Shown: positions 6,202 through 16,249, counted from the first letter of the stretch. The stretch: DNA of 64,000 bases from Cytophagales bacterium (GCA_013299115.1 JAAFKA010000004.1:62001-126000); one strand, 5' to 3'. Program-made: numbers and translations. Notes: generated from the sequence alone by a model not told the origin.

Positions 6202-6420
6202 CTATATTATGAATTTGATAAAAGGAGGTGCTGCGTACTTGTAATAAGCCGTTTGCTCAAATTCTTTCCCACTTCTTAGTCCCCAACGCCTCACTTTGAT
6301 AAGCCTTTCAATCCCATTCCAGCCTTTGGGCATGGCTGTTTTATTCTCAATGAGCCAAAATTTGCGATAAATTTGGTTGCCATGCGACTCTTCGTGGTCT
6401 GCGGTAATCTTGAACTTTTG
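6202..6420 (-). pseudogene. Remnant of an ISAs1-family transposase (C-terminal part)
   Basis: A 72-codon minus-strand frame with no start codon reads KFKITADHEESHGNQIYRKF, then IERLIKVRRWGLRSGKEFE and QTAYYKYAAP. These match the ISAs1 transposase DDE region pattern (E-x-x-HGR-I-E-x-R, then the GL-x-x-I-x-V-R segment and the YY-I-S motif). The frame is preceded by a stop and the N-terminal two thirds are missing. HGR appears as HGN, so it is decayed. It is a fossil of an insertion sequence with no visible inverted repeats. Confidence 0.6.
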
Positions 6421-6532
6421 TTAAAAAATCGGGTAGTTGTAAATCCGTTTTTATTGACAATTTTTTTGCAAAGATAAACATTTTTTAGAAACAATCGACC
6501 CTGCCCTAAAGGGTTGGTTTGGCATTTTTTTT

Positions 6533-6860
6533 ACAACCTCGAAGAGGTTGAACAACAATAGCCCTACGTGAAACATAGGGAATACGACGCTGTCGTCTTG
6601 CAACAACCTCGAAGAGGTTGAACAACAATAGCCCTACGTGAAACGTAGGGAATACGACGCTGTCGTCTTGCAACAACCTCGAAGAGGTTGAACAACAATA
6701 GCCCTACGTGAAACATAGGGAATACGACGCTGTCGTCTTGCAACAACCTCGAAGAGGTTGAACAACAATAGCCCTACGTGAAACGTAGGGAATACGACGC
6801 TGTCGTCTTGCAACAACCTCGAAGAGGTTGAACAACAATAGCCCTACGTGAAACATAGGG
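6533..6860. repeat. 70-bp tandem array, about 4.7 units, hairpin-rich
   Basis: Units start at 6533, 6603, 6673, 6743 and 6813. Each unit holds three stems: ACCTCGAAGAGGT, CCCTACGTGAAACGTAGGG and GACGCTGTCGTC. Units alternate between ACATAGGG and ACGTAGGG, giving a 140-bp higher-order period. Reading frames on the minus strand here simply translate the repeat and are not genes. Confidence 0.9.
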
Positions 6861-6986
6861 ACACAAAGCACGTGAATCTGAAACCCAATCAAAGGCAAAA
6901 CACGTAGATATAAAATTTTAAAGACAAAAAAACCTCCAATTTTCCAAACCTTTTTTCTTATTTTACGTTGCAAAGGCTATCTAAAA

Positions 6987-7013
6987 ATGATTTATGATTT
7001 ATGATTTATGATT
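6987..7013. repeat. Heptamer repeat (ATTTATG)n, left flank of four-helix-bundle gene
   Basis: About 3.5 units of ATTTATG overlap the stop codon region of the four-helix-bundle gene. Matching arrays flank the other side at 7373-7463. Confidence 0.8.
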
Positions 7014-7367
7014 TTTCTTTTGTTTTTGTGTAAGAATGATAGATTTGATAATTTTTAGCATTTCGGTTGCATCTTGATAGATAGAAGTAAATTCATCTTC
7101 GTTTAGGTAACTGGTTTGATGTAATAGTTCTAACCAATAACAAGTTTCATCACATTCTTTTTGTGCGATGGCTAATTGATGAATAAAGTCGGCTGCACTT
7201 TCTGCATTGGTAGTTTCACGAATATTTGCACCAACAGAAGTACCAGCACGAAGTAGTTGTTTAGAAAGTACAAATTCTTTGTTAGTTTCTCTATGTGTTA
7301 AATATTGGTATAGTCTTACCACTCGTAGTGCCAAAGCAAAACTTTTCTCTTTTGTTATATTTGCCAT
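6999..7367 (-). CDS. Four-helix bundle protein (S23/IVS-type, Avd-like)
   Basis: The protein has 122 residues. The pattern KSFALALRVVRLYQYL, then LSKQLLRAGTSVGANIRE, then FIHQLAIAQKECDETCYWLELL is the signature of the four-helix bundle family (TIGR02436). The family includes proteins encoded in rRNA intervening sequences and is related to the Avd accessory protein of diversity-generating retroelements. No reverse transcriptase or variable repeat is near. The gene is tightly bracketed by ATTTATG heptamers, which suggests a small mobile or selfish cassette. It lies head-to-head with the giant gene at 7475. Confidence 0.85.
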   Translation of the reverse strand: MANITKEKSFALALRVVRLYQYLTHRETNKEFVLSKQLLRAGTSVGANIRETTNAESAADFIHQLAIAQKECDETCYWLELLHQTSYLNEDEFTSIYQDATEMLKIIKSIILTQKQKKNHKS

Positions 7368-7372
7368 AAAAA

Positions 7373-7463
7373 GATTTATGATTTATGATTTATGAATTTT
7401 GCAATTTTGCACAAAAAAATCATAAATCATAAATCATAAATCATAAATCATAAATCATAAATC
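7373..7463. repeat. Heptamer repeats (ATTTATG)n and (CATAAAT)n, right flank
   Basis: About three ATTTATG units run up to 7393, then the inverse orientation CATAAAT runs for about six units (7425-7463) to 12 bp before the giant gene's ATG. The inner parts can form a long AT hairpin. Confidence 0.85.
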
Positions 7464-7474
7464 ACACATACATC

Positions 7475-10400
7475 ATGAAAAAAATATTTCTACTTTTTTG
7501 GTTTTGTTTAGGAGCAATGCAGGGGTTTGGGCAGAGTGAAACAGTTGCTACTTTTGCAGCCCTACAAACAGCTATCAGTAATGGCAATGGTTTTGCTGGA
7601 GATTATACGATTACAATACAAAACAGTTTTACATTTACAAATGCTAACACAGCAGCCACAGGCACAACAGCCTTACCAGCCGTAAATAAAACTAATGGAA
7701 AGCTAATTATCAAAGGTGATAATTTTACAATAGACAGGGCTGTTGGATTTCCTATTGCACCAGTTGTAAGATTTTTATTAATCAGTACAGCAAGCACCGT
7801 AGAAATAGAAAAACTAACTATCAAAGGCTGGGCTTTGTTGAATGATAGAGGGGCTGGAATCAACAACACAGGTACATTAACCTTAACAAACTGCACAATA
7901 GAAAACAGTGCTATTTCTGGTACAATCGCAGAAGGAGGTGGTTTATACAATGCTGGAACAGCTACTTTGAATAACACCACCATAAAAAACAACACTATAC
8001 AAGGTACTGGAAATATTTTAGGTGCTGGAATTTGTAATGCAGCAGGAACAACTATCAACCTCAATAACTCAATCATAGAAAGTAATACATTTGGGTTTTC
8101 AACAGGAGATTTATTGGGTGGTGGAATTTATAACGCAGGCACAGCCAACATCACAAACACAACTATCAAACTAAATACAGTTAATATTTCTGCTAATAAT
8201 GCCAATGGTGGTGGGATTTATAACATTGGCACTTGTACTATTTTACGTTCTACTATCCACAATAATGAGGTAGGTTCTGCAAGTATTGTTACTAATGGAG
8301 CAGGAATTTATCATGATACAGGTTCTCTTACAATACAATATAGCACAATATCCACAAATAGCATACTAACAGGTTTAGGTTCAGGCGAAGGTGCTGGCAT
8401 TTATTGTGGTAATGGTAATTTTACATTAGAGAACATAAGCGTAGTAAGAAATGATAACCAAACTTCTACCAGCAGTGGTTTGTATGCAGCTTTGAGTGGT
8501 GGTACTATTCGCAATTCTTTGTTTTTAGATAACACAAATAATGATGTTTTTTATGCTACAGGCTTACCAACAATGACTAACAATATTGCTGCCTCTGTTA
8601 CAGGTTTCACACCAGCAGGGTTTAACACAAGCATTACTACCTCTGACATCATAGACAATGTACTTAGGGACAACGGAGGTGCCACCTTTACCCACGCCTT
8701 AGTTGCCAATATAAACAACGTGGCTATTGAAGGGGGAACAGCAATTATATTACCAACAACAGAAACAGACCAAAGAGGAGAAAGTTTATTAGGTGGAAAC
8801 AGAGATATTGGAGCTTATGAGTTTGGGACTTTTTATGTTACGAATGGCTTGAATGCTGGGGTTGGTTCGTTAAGAGAGGCTATTACTGCAAGTAATTTTA
8901 CAACTACACCAACTCCGTTGCCTGATTTGAATGGTAGTACTCCCAACAGAACCATTAAATTTAAAATTCCTTCTTTAACTCCTCTATGTTCCTTGACCTC
9001 TGCCTTGCCTACTATTACCAAACCTGTTATCATAGACGGTAGCACACAACAAAGTTTTTTACCTCTTTCAAAGAAAGTAGAAATTGATGGAACTTTTTTA
9101 ACAGCAGGAAACGGATTTACTATCTTAGCCTCTGCACCCAATACACAAGTCTATGGTTTATCTTTTTTTAGAATTAGTAGTGGTGCTGGGATTGCTAATA
9201 ATGCCAATAATGTAACGATTGGGGGTTTGGGTAATAAAGGTAATGTTTTTCAGGCTTGTAGTTCTAATGGGGTGTATGCTGCCAATGGCAATAATACAAT
9301 TATTGAAAATAATTATTTTGGCTTGTTAGAAACTGGTGCTTTAGGAACAGCCAATACAAGTTACGATATTTGGGTGGGTGGTGCAGGTGCTATGACAGAT
9401 GTAATAATAAAAAATAATGTTTTAGGTGCTATGAGAGGGGGGATTGGATTTGGGTCAAGCCTGCCAACGAATACGGTAACAACAACAACCATAGAATTTA
9501 ACCGCATAGGCTTTACTGCTGGCAATGCGAATATTACAAGCCTCACTGGTGTAGGTATTCACACCAACGAAGGCACAAATGGAATTACCATTCAGAACAA
9601 CGCAATAGGCAACCGAAGCAATGCAGCAGGAATAGTAGTAATGCCAAGAACAAGTAGTGTAATCATAAGAAATAACGGAATTGGCATGGCTGGTGATATT
9701 GCTGTGAATTATGCTGCTGCACCATGTCAAATAGGAATAGATGTGCGTGATATGATAACAAATGGAATTACCATAGACGGAAATTATATAGGAAGTGCCA
9801 TACAAGACGCAATAAAATTAAGTTCAAATATTTATGCAGGTGCAAATGCTTGTAATATCCAAAATAATTTTATTGGTATGACCCCAGCCCCTTATGCTGC
9901 AAGACCCAATAATAATGCAGGTATTTTTTTAGGTGATGGCACTACACCAATTAGTGGTATTACTCTTTCTAATAATCATATAGGCAATAGTTTAGTCGGC
10001 ATTTATGGTAATGCTCTACAAAATTCTACCATTAGCCAAAACAAAATTGGACTTTATCCTCTTGTGCTACCATCAACAGTGGAAATTGCTGCCCCAAACT
10101 CCAGAGGGTTAGTAATTGAAGGCACTATGGCTGCTTCAAGTAGCTTAACAATTACCAATAACACTATTTCAGGTAATACAAGTGGTTTAGGCTATGGCGT
10201 ACAAATAGCCAGTGCTACTACCACGCCTTTCGTTTTCACAGGCAACAAAATAGGAACTAATACTGCTGGTGATACTGCCATTCCAAACGGAACAGGGATT
10301 TTGATAGGCACAGGGGCAAGTGGGCTGACGATTGGGGGGGTAGCTGGGCAAGAAAATATAATTTCGGGGAATAGTGTAGATGCACTGATTATTAGTGCGA

Positions 10401-13400
10401 ATAATACCACGGTAAGAAATAATTACATTGGTTTAGACATCAATGGCACAGCACTTATTCGCAATCAAAATGGTTTAACTATTACAGGGATAAATATAAC
10501 AGGCACAGTAATAGAAGACAATACTATTTCTGGTACTGCTATTGCAGGTGGTGATGCTGTAACTTTAAAAGGAATACCAACTTCTTTTAAACGAAATAAA
10601 ATAGGGACAGACAAAGATGGCAATGCTTTAATTTTAGCAACAGGTGTTTTTGCTATTGGAGGGCGAGGTGTGTTATTAGAAAGTTTAGCTCCCACCCCTA
10701 CGCCACTTAACATAGAAAATAATGTAATAGCTTCTTGCGATAATTCGTGTATAAGAGTTGAAAACTCTTCTAATATCAGTATTTTTAATAATCGGATTGG
10801 CGTAAATATAAATGGTAGTAATGTAGGAGGTACTTTGGGTACTAATAGTGTAGGTATTTGGTCTGTTGGTACTTCAACTAATAATGTAAGAATTAAAGGT
10901 AATATCATTTCTAATCTTGTTACAGGGGTTTTATTAGACAGACCAGCTATTGTTGAAAATAACAAAATTGGTTTAGATTCCGCAGGCACAGCAGCCCTCC
11001 CCAACTCCACAGGCATCTCCATCGGCTCAGGTTTATCAGGCATCACCATTGGCGGAGCAAATGCAACTGATGGCAATTCTTTTGCTGCAACAGATAAAGG
11101 TATTGACACAGCCTCTCCTTGCATTATTAGAAACAATTTATTTGGAGTGCAAACAGATAGAAATACCTTATTGCCACCTTTGACTCTACCCAATAACTAT
11201 TTTGCTGCCCAAGCCATTCACCTCAATACAGGTTCAGCAGGTAGTTCTGTAACAGGCAATATTATCTGCCAAGCCCATAATACAAATAGTTATACCATTG
11301 GTGTTGCTCCTTTTCTTATTACAGTTGCTGGCACTGCCGATGCTATCAAAATCAATGCAAACAATATTACAGTTGATAACAATAGAATTGGTATTACAGG
11401 CAATGGTGCAGCAGGAGGCAATGATGTAGGAATAACTTTTACACTGAATACAGCTATTGGAGATTGCGATATTAGCAATAATATTATCTCCAATAATACC
11501 AATGTAGGTATTTATGCAGGTTGTAATCCTTCTACTTTGGGTAATAGCATAATCAACAATCATTTTGGAATGTTGAGCAGTGCTTCAAATTCAGATATTT
11601 CTACCAGTCCCTCACAAGTTGCCATTGCTTTAGACAGAGGTGCTGGTTTTAGTGCCAATACGTTTAATATCAATGACAATGTAATAAATAATACCAGCCG
11701 AGCAGGAATTATTTTGCAATCTAACAATAATACTTTACTAAGAAACAAGATAGGAGTAAACGGAAATTTAATAGCCTCACTCAATACAGGCATAGGACTC
11801 ATTGTAGGTGGCTATGCTGTTACAGGTGGTGGCTCGAACAATACGATTGGAAATGCAAGTAATGGCAATGTCATTGCTAACAACACACAAGGTATTTTAA
11901 TTGCTTCGGGTGCAGTCGGCAATAATACAGGCAATAATAATTCAATTACCAACAATCAAATTTATAGAAACCGAGGACAAGGTATCAATATTGGGATTGG
12001 AAACTCCAACCGAATCTCCCAAAACTCCATCTACTCCAACGGAACAGCAGCCACAGGTTTTGCGGAAAAAGGAATAGACCTCAATTTATCTTTGCCACCT
12101 GCCCAACAAGGCAACAACGGACAACCAGCACCTACCATTACCAATGCTGCCATAACTTCTGCCAACAGCATTACAGTTACCTTGACGGTCAATCCATTGG
12201 TAGCTGGCACACACACCATCGAGTTGTTTAAAACAGCCAATAGTGTACCTCTTGCCCAAGTGGAAGGAGAAATTTATTTAGGTAGTGTAAACCAAAATTT
12301 TACGGTTGCTGGTTCTCAAAGCATTATAATAACTATCAACCCTACAAATGCACCTATTAGTTCTACGGATTATATCACTGCCACTGTTACCTCTGTCATC
12401 ACTTCGCCTGTTGTCAATATTAACACTTCCGAGTTCAGCACACCCTATTTGCTTTGCTCCACAAGTATTACAAGCATCACCACCCAAAACACCACCACCA
12501 CCTGTTTTGGCACCACTGCCGATGTCCGAATTAACCTAAACACCCTTGCCAACGCATTGGCAAAATTTGACATAGACACAGACGGCAACGGAACTTACGA
12601 ATACACAGGCGTAAACCTCCAAGTCGATGCTGCGGGCAAGTTTTTGTTATTGCCCGCAGTCAGCGGCGGCACAGCCTTTGCCAATACCAGAGTTTTCGAC
12701 CAAACATTGAGCTGCTTGTCGCCCGCCTTTGCCAATGGTTTCACAGTTTCCAATGCCACGCTGCCCACGCCCATCATCAGGGCTGCAAGGGTGGTGCAAG
12801 CCACTTCTTGCAGCACACCCAACGCAAGGCTGGTGGTAAGGTTGCAAAATTTTGTCCCCAATTCTTTCTATACAGCTCGTGTGGGCGGTGCTTTGCCTGT
12901 TTCTGCCACCATCGTTGGCGATTCGCTAAGTTTTTCTTTGGCTACTGTTCCCTTTGGCACACAGTTGGGTACAACCTTGCAAGTAAGCCAAGCCCCTAAC
13001 TGCGTTTCTGCCCCTTTTGCGTTTTCGGCACTCTTGCAAGCCCCTACGCAAAACATAGACACCACATTGGTAGTCAGCACGCCAAATGATGAAATTTCGC
13101 CCAACTTTGCAGCCCAAATTATAGTTGCAAATTCCAGAGATAGCATCGAATACAGCTTAGTTTTACGCAGTACCAACCAAACCATAGGCAATGCCCAGCA
13201 AGGTCGCAATGGCACAAACCTCACGTTCAGTACAGGCAACTTGACCACCGAAGGTAGTTATACTTACAGCATTGTGGCTCGTCATGTCCGCACAGGTTGC
13301 AGCCTGCCCTTGCAACGCACCGTTGTTATCAAAGTATTTTCGGGCATTTACCCCGAAGAATTGGATATTTTGCGTGAAGTTTACAACAGCACCAATGGCA

Positions 13401-15709
13401 ATAATTGGGATATTCGCTGGGATTTTTCCCAAAGTTTCACCACTTTCTTAGGCGTAAAAACCTTTGGGGGCAGAGTTACCGAAATCAAACTCCCCGCTAA
13501 CAACCTCACAGGCGTATTGACTAACCGAACTTTGCTCTTGCGTAAGTTGCAAATCTTAGACATCACAGGCAACAGCCTCGACTTTGGCTCTGTTGAGGCT
13601 TTTGTCAGTCAAGCCTTTGCCTTCACCTATTCCAATCAGGCACGCATCAACCGCAGCATAGACACCACCGCCTACACAGGCACGAGCATGGTGTTGAGTG
13701 CCAGCAGTCGTGGCACAGCCAACCTCTACCAATGGCAGAAAGATGGCGTAAATATTTCGGGGGCAACCTCCAATAGCTTGACTATCAACCCCTTGCAAAA
13801 CACAGATGCAGGAATTTATACCTGCATAGTCCGCAACACCATAGGCACGCAACTTACCTTGACCCGCAACACTATCCGTTTGCGAACCATTACCCGCAAC
13901 GTGAGCAGCACAGACCTTACGCTGTTGATAAAAATCAACGAAAGTTTGGGCGGGGCAAATTGGACTAACAAATGGAAACTCGACGGTACAGTCCCCGTTG
14001 CCGAATTGTATGGTATTCAGATGGAAGGCGACAAAATCAAGTATATCAATTTGGCAAACAACAATTTGATTGGCACTATTCCCGACATCATTCCTGTTGG
14101 CAACAATATTTTGTCCGACTTGATTTACCTCAATCTATCGGGCAACCAAATTTCGGGTATGATACCTGCCACGTTGGGCAATCTCAAAAAATTGCAATAT
14201 TTAGACCTTAGCAACAACATACTCACAGGCGAAGTGATTAGGGAAATTGGCAACTTGCCCGACCTCGTAACCCTTTGGGTGGGTAACAACCAATTTAACA
14301 ACCTGCACAGCAATTTGGGCAACTTGGCTAAATTGGAAAACTTTTTTGCCCAAAACATCAAAATCACCACTGTTTTTGCAGATTGGTCTAAACTGACTGC
14401 CCTCAAAAAACTGAATTTGAGCAACAACAACCTCAAAGATTTGCCCCAAAGTATAGACAAACTAATAAATTTGGAAAGTTTGGAATTGGCAAATTGCCAA
14501 TTTGAAACCTTGCCCAATGTTTTTGGCAATCTCAAAAAATTGCAAGAACTCAGCCTGCAAAACAACAAATTGGCTACTTTGCCTCCTTCTTTTGCCACCC
14601 TCACCACGCTGCAAAGAATGGTGCTGCACACCAATTTATTGGATTTTGCCGACCTCGAACCACTGCAAACCTTGCCTGTATTGAACACAGACGGGGCAGT
14701 CTATGAACCGCAAGGCAGAATAGGCACAGCCCAAGAAGTGTTGTTTACCGCAGACCAGAGCCTCGACATCAGCCAAACCATAAACGGAACAGCCAACAGC
14801 TACCAATGGCTCAAAGATGGGTTGCCAATTAATACGCCCAACCTCAACCGAATTTTCCGCAGCCCTGTAGCTTTTTCAGATGCAGGAGTCTATACTTTGA
14901 CAGTCAAAAACAGCCTTGCCAAAAGATTAACCTTATTCAGTCAAGCTATTTTGGTGCGGGTTTCTTGTGGCAACTCCACCAGCGTAGCCATAGAGCAGGC
15001 AGGTGCAGCCGGATATTGCGAGGGCGAAGCCATTAACACAACCCTCACAGCTAAGGCTTTAAACAACGTGCAAGCCGTTGGTTATCAGTGGTTTAAAGAC
15101 AACGCAAGGTTAGTAAACGAAACTACAAGCCGTTTGTCAGTCATTTTGTCGGGCAACTACGTAGTGCATATCACCGCAGCCGATGGTTGTGTGTTTATCT
15201 CCCAACCTGTTGCCTTGCTTGCCTTAGCCAAACCTAAATTCAATTTGCAACAGCAACAAAACAGATTGGAAGTAGCCGTAACGCAAAGCAAAGGCAGAGT
15301 AGAATATGCTTGGTATCTGAACAACCAACGCATAGTCGATGAAAACAGCCGTACTTTTCAGGCAAGACAAGCTGGAGAATACTATGTAGTGGTTACGGAC
15401 AGCCTAAACTGCCCCGCCAAATCGCAAACAGTTCGGGTTACTGTTACAAGTGCAGCCGAAGAATTGGACAAACAAGTAGCCGTTTACCCAAATCCTACGC
15501 AAGATTTCTTGACCATAGACCTGCCCACAGATTTTGGTTTCCAATCAGTAAAGGTTTACAACAGCGTGGGGCAAACTTTGCAACTACCTATTGTCAATCA
15601 AAGCCCACAAAAATTGCAACTAAACACCCAACACTTGGCATCAGGGCTGTATCAAGTGGAGTTAAGAGGCAAAAAAGGTGTGGTGTATAAAAAAATAGTG
15701 AAACAGTAG
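7475..15709 (+). CDS. Giant T9SS-exported surface protein: beta-helix, LRR and Ig-like domains
   Basis: The protein has 2744 residues. A signal peptide (1-20) is followed by two long right-handed parallel beta-helix regions (about 25-450 and 480-1560, many NN-x-I and GGGIYN turns). They are separated by a CSLREA-like segment at about 454-470 (GLNAGVGSLREAI). Then come beta-sandwich segments (1560-1950), an LRR module (YNSTNGNNWD start, about 1957-2045), an I-set-like Ig domain (YQWQKDG...DAGIYTC, about 2055-2145), a second LRR array (about 2147-2400), two to three further Ig-like domains, and a C-terminal T9SS type A sorting domain (VYPNPTQDFLTID to the end, about 2669-2744). It is an adhesin or polysaccharide-binding surface protein by analogy. 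Base composition and codon choice change around 12.0-12.5 kb, suggesting a mosaic origin. Confidence 0.9.
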   Translation: MKKIFLLFWFCLGAMQGFGQSETVATFAALQTAISNGNGFAGDYTITIQNSFTFTNANTAATGTTALPAVNKTNGKLIIKGDNFTIDRAVGFPIAPVVRFLLISTASTVEIEKLTIKGWALLNDRGAGINNTGTLTLTNCTIENSAISGTIAEGGGLYNAGTATLNNTTIKNNTIQGTGNILGAGICNAAGTTINLNNSIIESNTFGFSTGDLLGGGIYNAGTANITNTTIKLNTVNISANNANGGGIYNIGTCTILRSTIHNNEVGSASIVTNGAGIYHDTGSLTIQYSTISTNSILTGLGSGEGAGIYCGNGNFTLENISVVRNDNQTSTSSGLYAALSGGTIRNSLFLDNTNNDVFYATGLPTMTNNIAASVTGFTPAGFNTSITTSDIIDNVLRDNGGATFTHALVANINNVAIEGGTAIILPTTETDQRGESLLGGNRDIGAYEFGTFYVTNGLNAGVGSLREAITASNFTTTPTPLPDLNGSTPNRTIKFKIPSLTPLCSLTSALPTITKPVIIDGSTQQSFLPLSKKVEIDGTFLTAGNGFTILASAPNTQVYGLSFFRISSGAGIANNANNVTIGGLGNKGNVFQACSSNGVYAANGNNTIIENNYFGLLETGALGTANTSYDIWVGGAGAMTDVIIKNNVLGAMRGGIGFGSSLPTNTVTTTTIEFNRIGFTAGNANITSLTGVGIHTNEGTNGITIQNNAIGNRSNAAGIVVMPRTSSVIIRNNGIGMAGDIAVNYAAAPCQIGIDVRDMITNGITIDGNYIGSAIQDAIKLSSNIYAGANACNIQNNFIGMTPAPYAARPNNNAGIFLGDGTTPISGITLSNNHIGNSLVGIYGNALQNSTISQNKIGLYPLVLPSTVEIAAPNSRGLVIEGTMAASSSLTITNNTISGNTSGLGYGVQIASATTTPFVFTGNKIGTNTAGDTAIPNGTGILIGTGASGLTIGGVAGQENIISGNSVDALIISANNTTVRNNYIGLDINGTALIRNQNGLTITGINITGTVIEDNTISGTAIAGGDAVTLKGIPTSFKRNKIGTDKDGNALILATGVFAIGGRGVLLESLAPTPTPLNIENNVIASCDNSCIRVENSSNISIFNNRIGVNINGSNVGGTLGTNSVGIWSVGTSTNNVRIKGNIISNLVTGVLLDRPAIVENNKIGLDSAGTAALPNSTGISIGSGLSGITIGGANATDGNSFAATDKGIDTASPCIIRNNLFGVQTDRNTLLPPLTLPNNYFAAQAIHLNTGSAGSSVTGNIICQAHNTNSYTIGVAPFLITVAGTADAIKINANNITVDNNRIGITGNGAAGGNDVGITFTLNTAIGDCDISNNIISNNTNVGIYAGCNPSTLGNSIINNHFGMLSSASNSDISTSPSQVAIALDRGAGFSANTFNINDNVINNTSRAGIILQSNNNTLLRNKIGVNGNLIASLNTGIGLIVGGYAVTGGGSNNTIGNASNGNVIANNTQGILIASGAVGNNTGNNNSITNNQIYRNRGQGINIGIGNSNRISQNSIYSNGTAATGFAEKGIDLNLSLPPAQQGNNGQPAPTITNAAITSANSITVTLTVNPLVAGTHTIELFKTANSVPLAQVEGEIYLGSVNQNFTVAGSQSIIITINPTNAPISSTDYITATVTSVITSPVVNINTSEFSTPYLLCSTSITSITTQNTTTTCFGTTADVRINLNTLANALAKFDIDTDGNGTYEYTGVNLQVDAAGKFLLLPAVSGGTAFANTRVFDQTLSCLSPAFANGFTVSNATLPTPIIRAARVVQATSCSTPNARLVVRLQNFVPNSFYTARVGGALPVSATIVGDSLSFSLATVPFGTQLGTTLQVSQAPNCVSAPFAFSALLQAPTQNIDTTLVVSTPNDEISPNFAAQIIVANSRDSIEYSLVLRSTNQTIGNAQQGRNGTNLTFSTGNLTTEGSYTYSIVARHVRTGCSLPLQRTVVIKVFSGIYPEELDILREVYNSTNGNNWDIRWDFSQSFTTFLGVKTFGGRVTEIKLPANNLTGVLTNRTLLLRKLQILDITGNSLDFGSVEAFVSQAFAFTYSNQARINRSIDTTAYTGTSMVLSASSRGTANLYQWQKDGVNISGATSNSLTINPLQNTDAGIYTCIVRNTIGTQLTLTRNTIRLRTITRNVSSTDLTLLIKINESLGGANWTNKWKLDGTVPVAELYGIQMEGDKIKYINLANNNLIGTIPDIIPVGNNILSDLIYLNLSGNQISGMIPATLGNLKKLQYLDLSNNILTGEVIREIGNLPDLVTLWVGNNQFNNLHSNLGNLAKLENFFAQNIKITTVFADWSKLTALKKLNLSNNNLKDLPQSIDKLINLESLELANCQFETLPNVFGNLKKLQELSLQNNKLATLPPSFATLTTLQRMVLHTNLLDFADLEPLQTLPVLNTDGAVYEPQGRIGTAQEVLFTADQSLDISQTINGTANSYQWLKDGLPINTPNLNRIFRSPVAFSDAGVYTLTVKNSLAKRLTLFSQAILVRVSCGNSTSVAIEQAGAAGYCEGEAINTTLTAKALNNVQAVGYQWFKDNARLVNETTSRLSVILSGNYVVHITAADGCVFISQPVALLALAKPKFNLQQQQNRLEVAVTQSKGRVEYAWYLNNQRIVDENSRTFQARQAGEYYVVVTDSLNCPAKSQTVRVTVTSAAEELDKQVAVYPNPTQDFLTIDLPTDFGFQSVKVYNSVGQTLQLPIVNQSPQKLQLNTQHLASGLYQVELRGKKGVVYKKIVKQ

Positions 15710-15727
15710 AAAATATTTAGTGAAACC

Positions 15728-15786
15728 TCGGCAGTGGTCAATAGACCCTGCCGATGGTTGAACGGAGGAGGTCGAGGGTCTATCGA
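15728..15786. repeat. Inverted-repeat region after the giant gene
   Basis: ATAGACCCT (15741) pairs with AGGGTCTAT (15775), and CGGCAG pairs with CTGCCG, so two alternative stems are possible. It probably serves as a terminator or is a dispersed repeat. No clear T-run follows. Confidence 0.4.
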
Positions 15787-15888
15787 GTATAACTTACGTT
15801 AATTAAAGAAATGATTTTTTCTCAAACTTTGCAACTACAATTCCAAAAAATACTACCTTTGTCTTGTCAATTTTAACCACCAACGTAT

Positions 15889-16239
15889 ATGTATATTCAG
15901 GTCTTAAAATCCAAAATACACCGAGCCAAAGTTACCCAAGCCGAGTTGAACTATGTCGGTAGCATTACCATAGACAAAGACCTTATGGAAGCTGCTAACT
16001 TAATAGAAGGAGAAAAAGTGCAAATAGTCAATAATAACAATGGAGAAAGGTTTGAAACCTATGTTATAGTAGGCGAAAGAGGGACAGGTATTATCTGCCT
16101 AAATGGTGCAGCAGCACGTAGAGTGCAGGTTGGCGATATTATCATTATTATTGCCTATGCCCTGATGGATTTTAACGAAGCTAAGGTTTTCAAACCTCAG
16201 TTGGTATTTCCTGATGAAAATAACAAATTAGTAAAGTAA
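15889..16239 (+). CDS. panD: Aspartate 1-decarboxylase (pyruvoyl-dependent)
   Basis: The protein has 116 residues, the usual length. The self-cleavage site is YVGSIT with Gly24-Ser25, where serinolysis makes the N-terminal pyruvoyl group. The conserved [10 protein letters not shown] and [21 protein letters not shown] segments are intact. It converts L-aspartate to beta-alanine for pantothenate and coenzyme A synthesis in the cytoplasm. It stands alone without panB or panC. A TACCTTTG box at 15854-15861 with TTTG at 15828-15831 is a plausible promoter, though the 22-bp spacer is long. It would leave a leader of about 25 nt. Confidence 0.95.
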   Translation: MYIQVLKSKIHRAKVTQAELNYVGSITIDKDLMEAANLIEGEKVQIVNNNNGERFETYVIVGERGTGIICLNGAAARRVQVGDIIIIIAYALMDFNEAKVFKPQLVFPDENNKLVK

Positions 16240-16249
16240 TATTAAGTTT

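Noticed and set aside
6533-6860. CRISPR array
   Set aside because: The units are contiguous with no unique spacers, and no cas genes are nearby.
6564-6973. Several 60-89 residue minus-strand frames over the 70-bp array
   Set aside because: They are translations of the tandem repeat, with identical peptide units and no start context.
7603-15709. Numerous minus-strand frames inside the two giant genes
   Set aside because: They arise from the biased codon usage (T, N, G, A-rich) of the coding strand and lack protein-like features.
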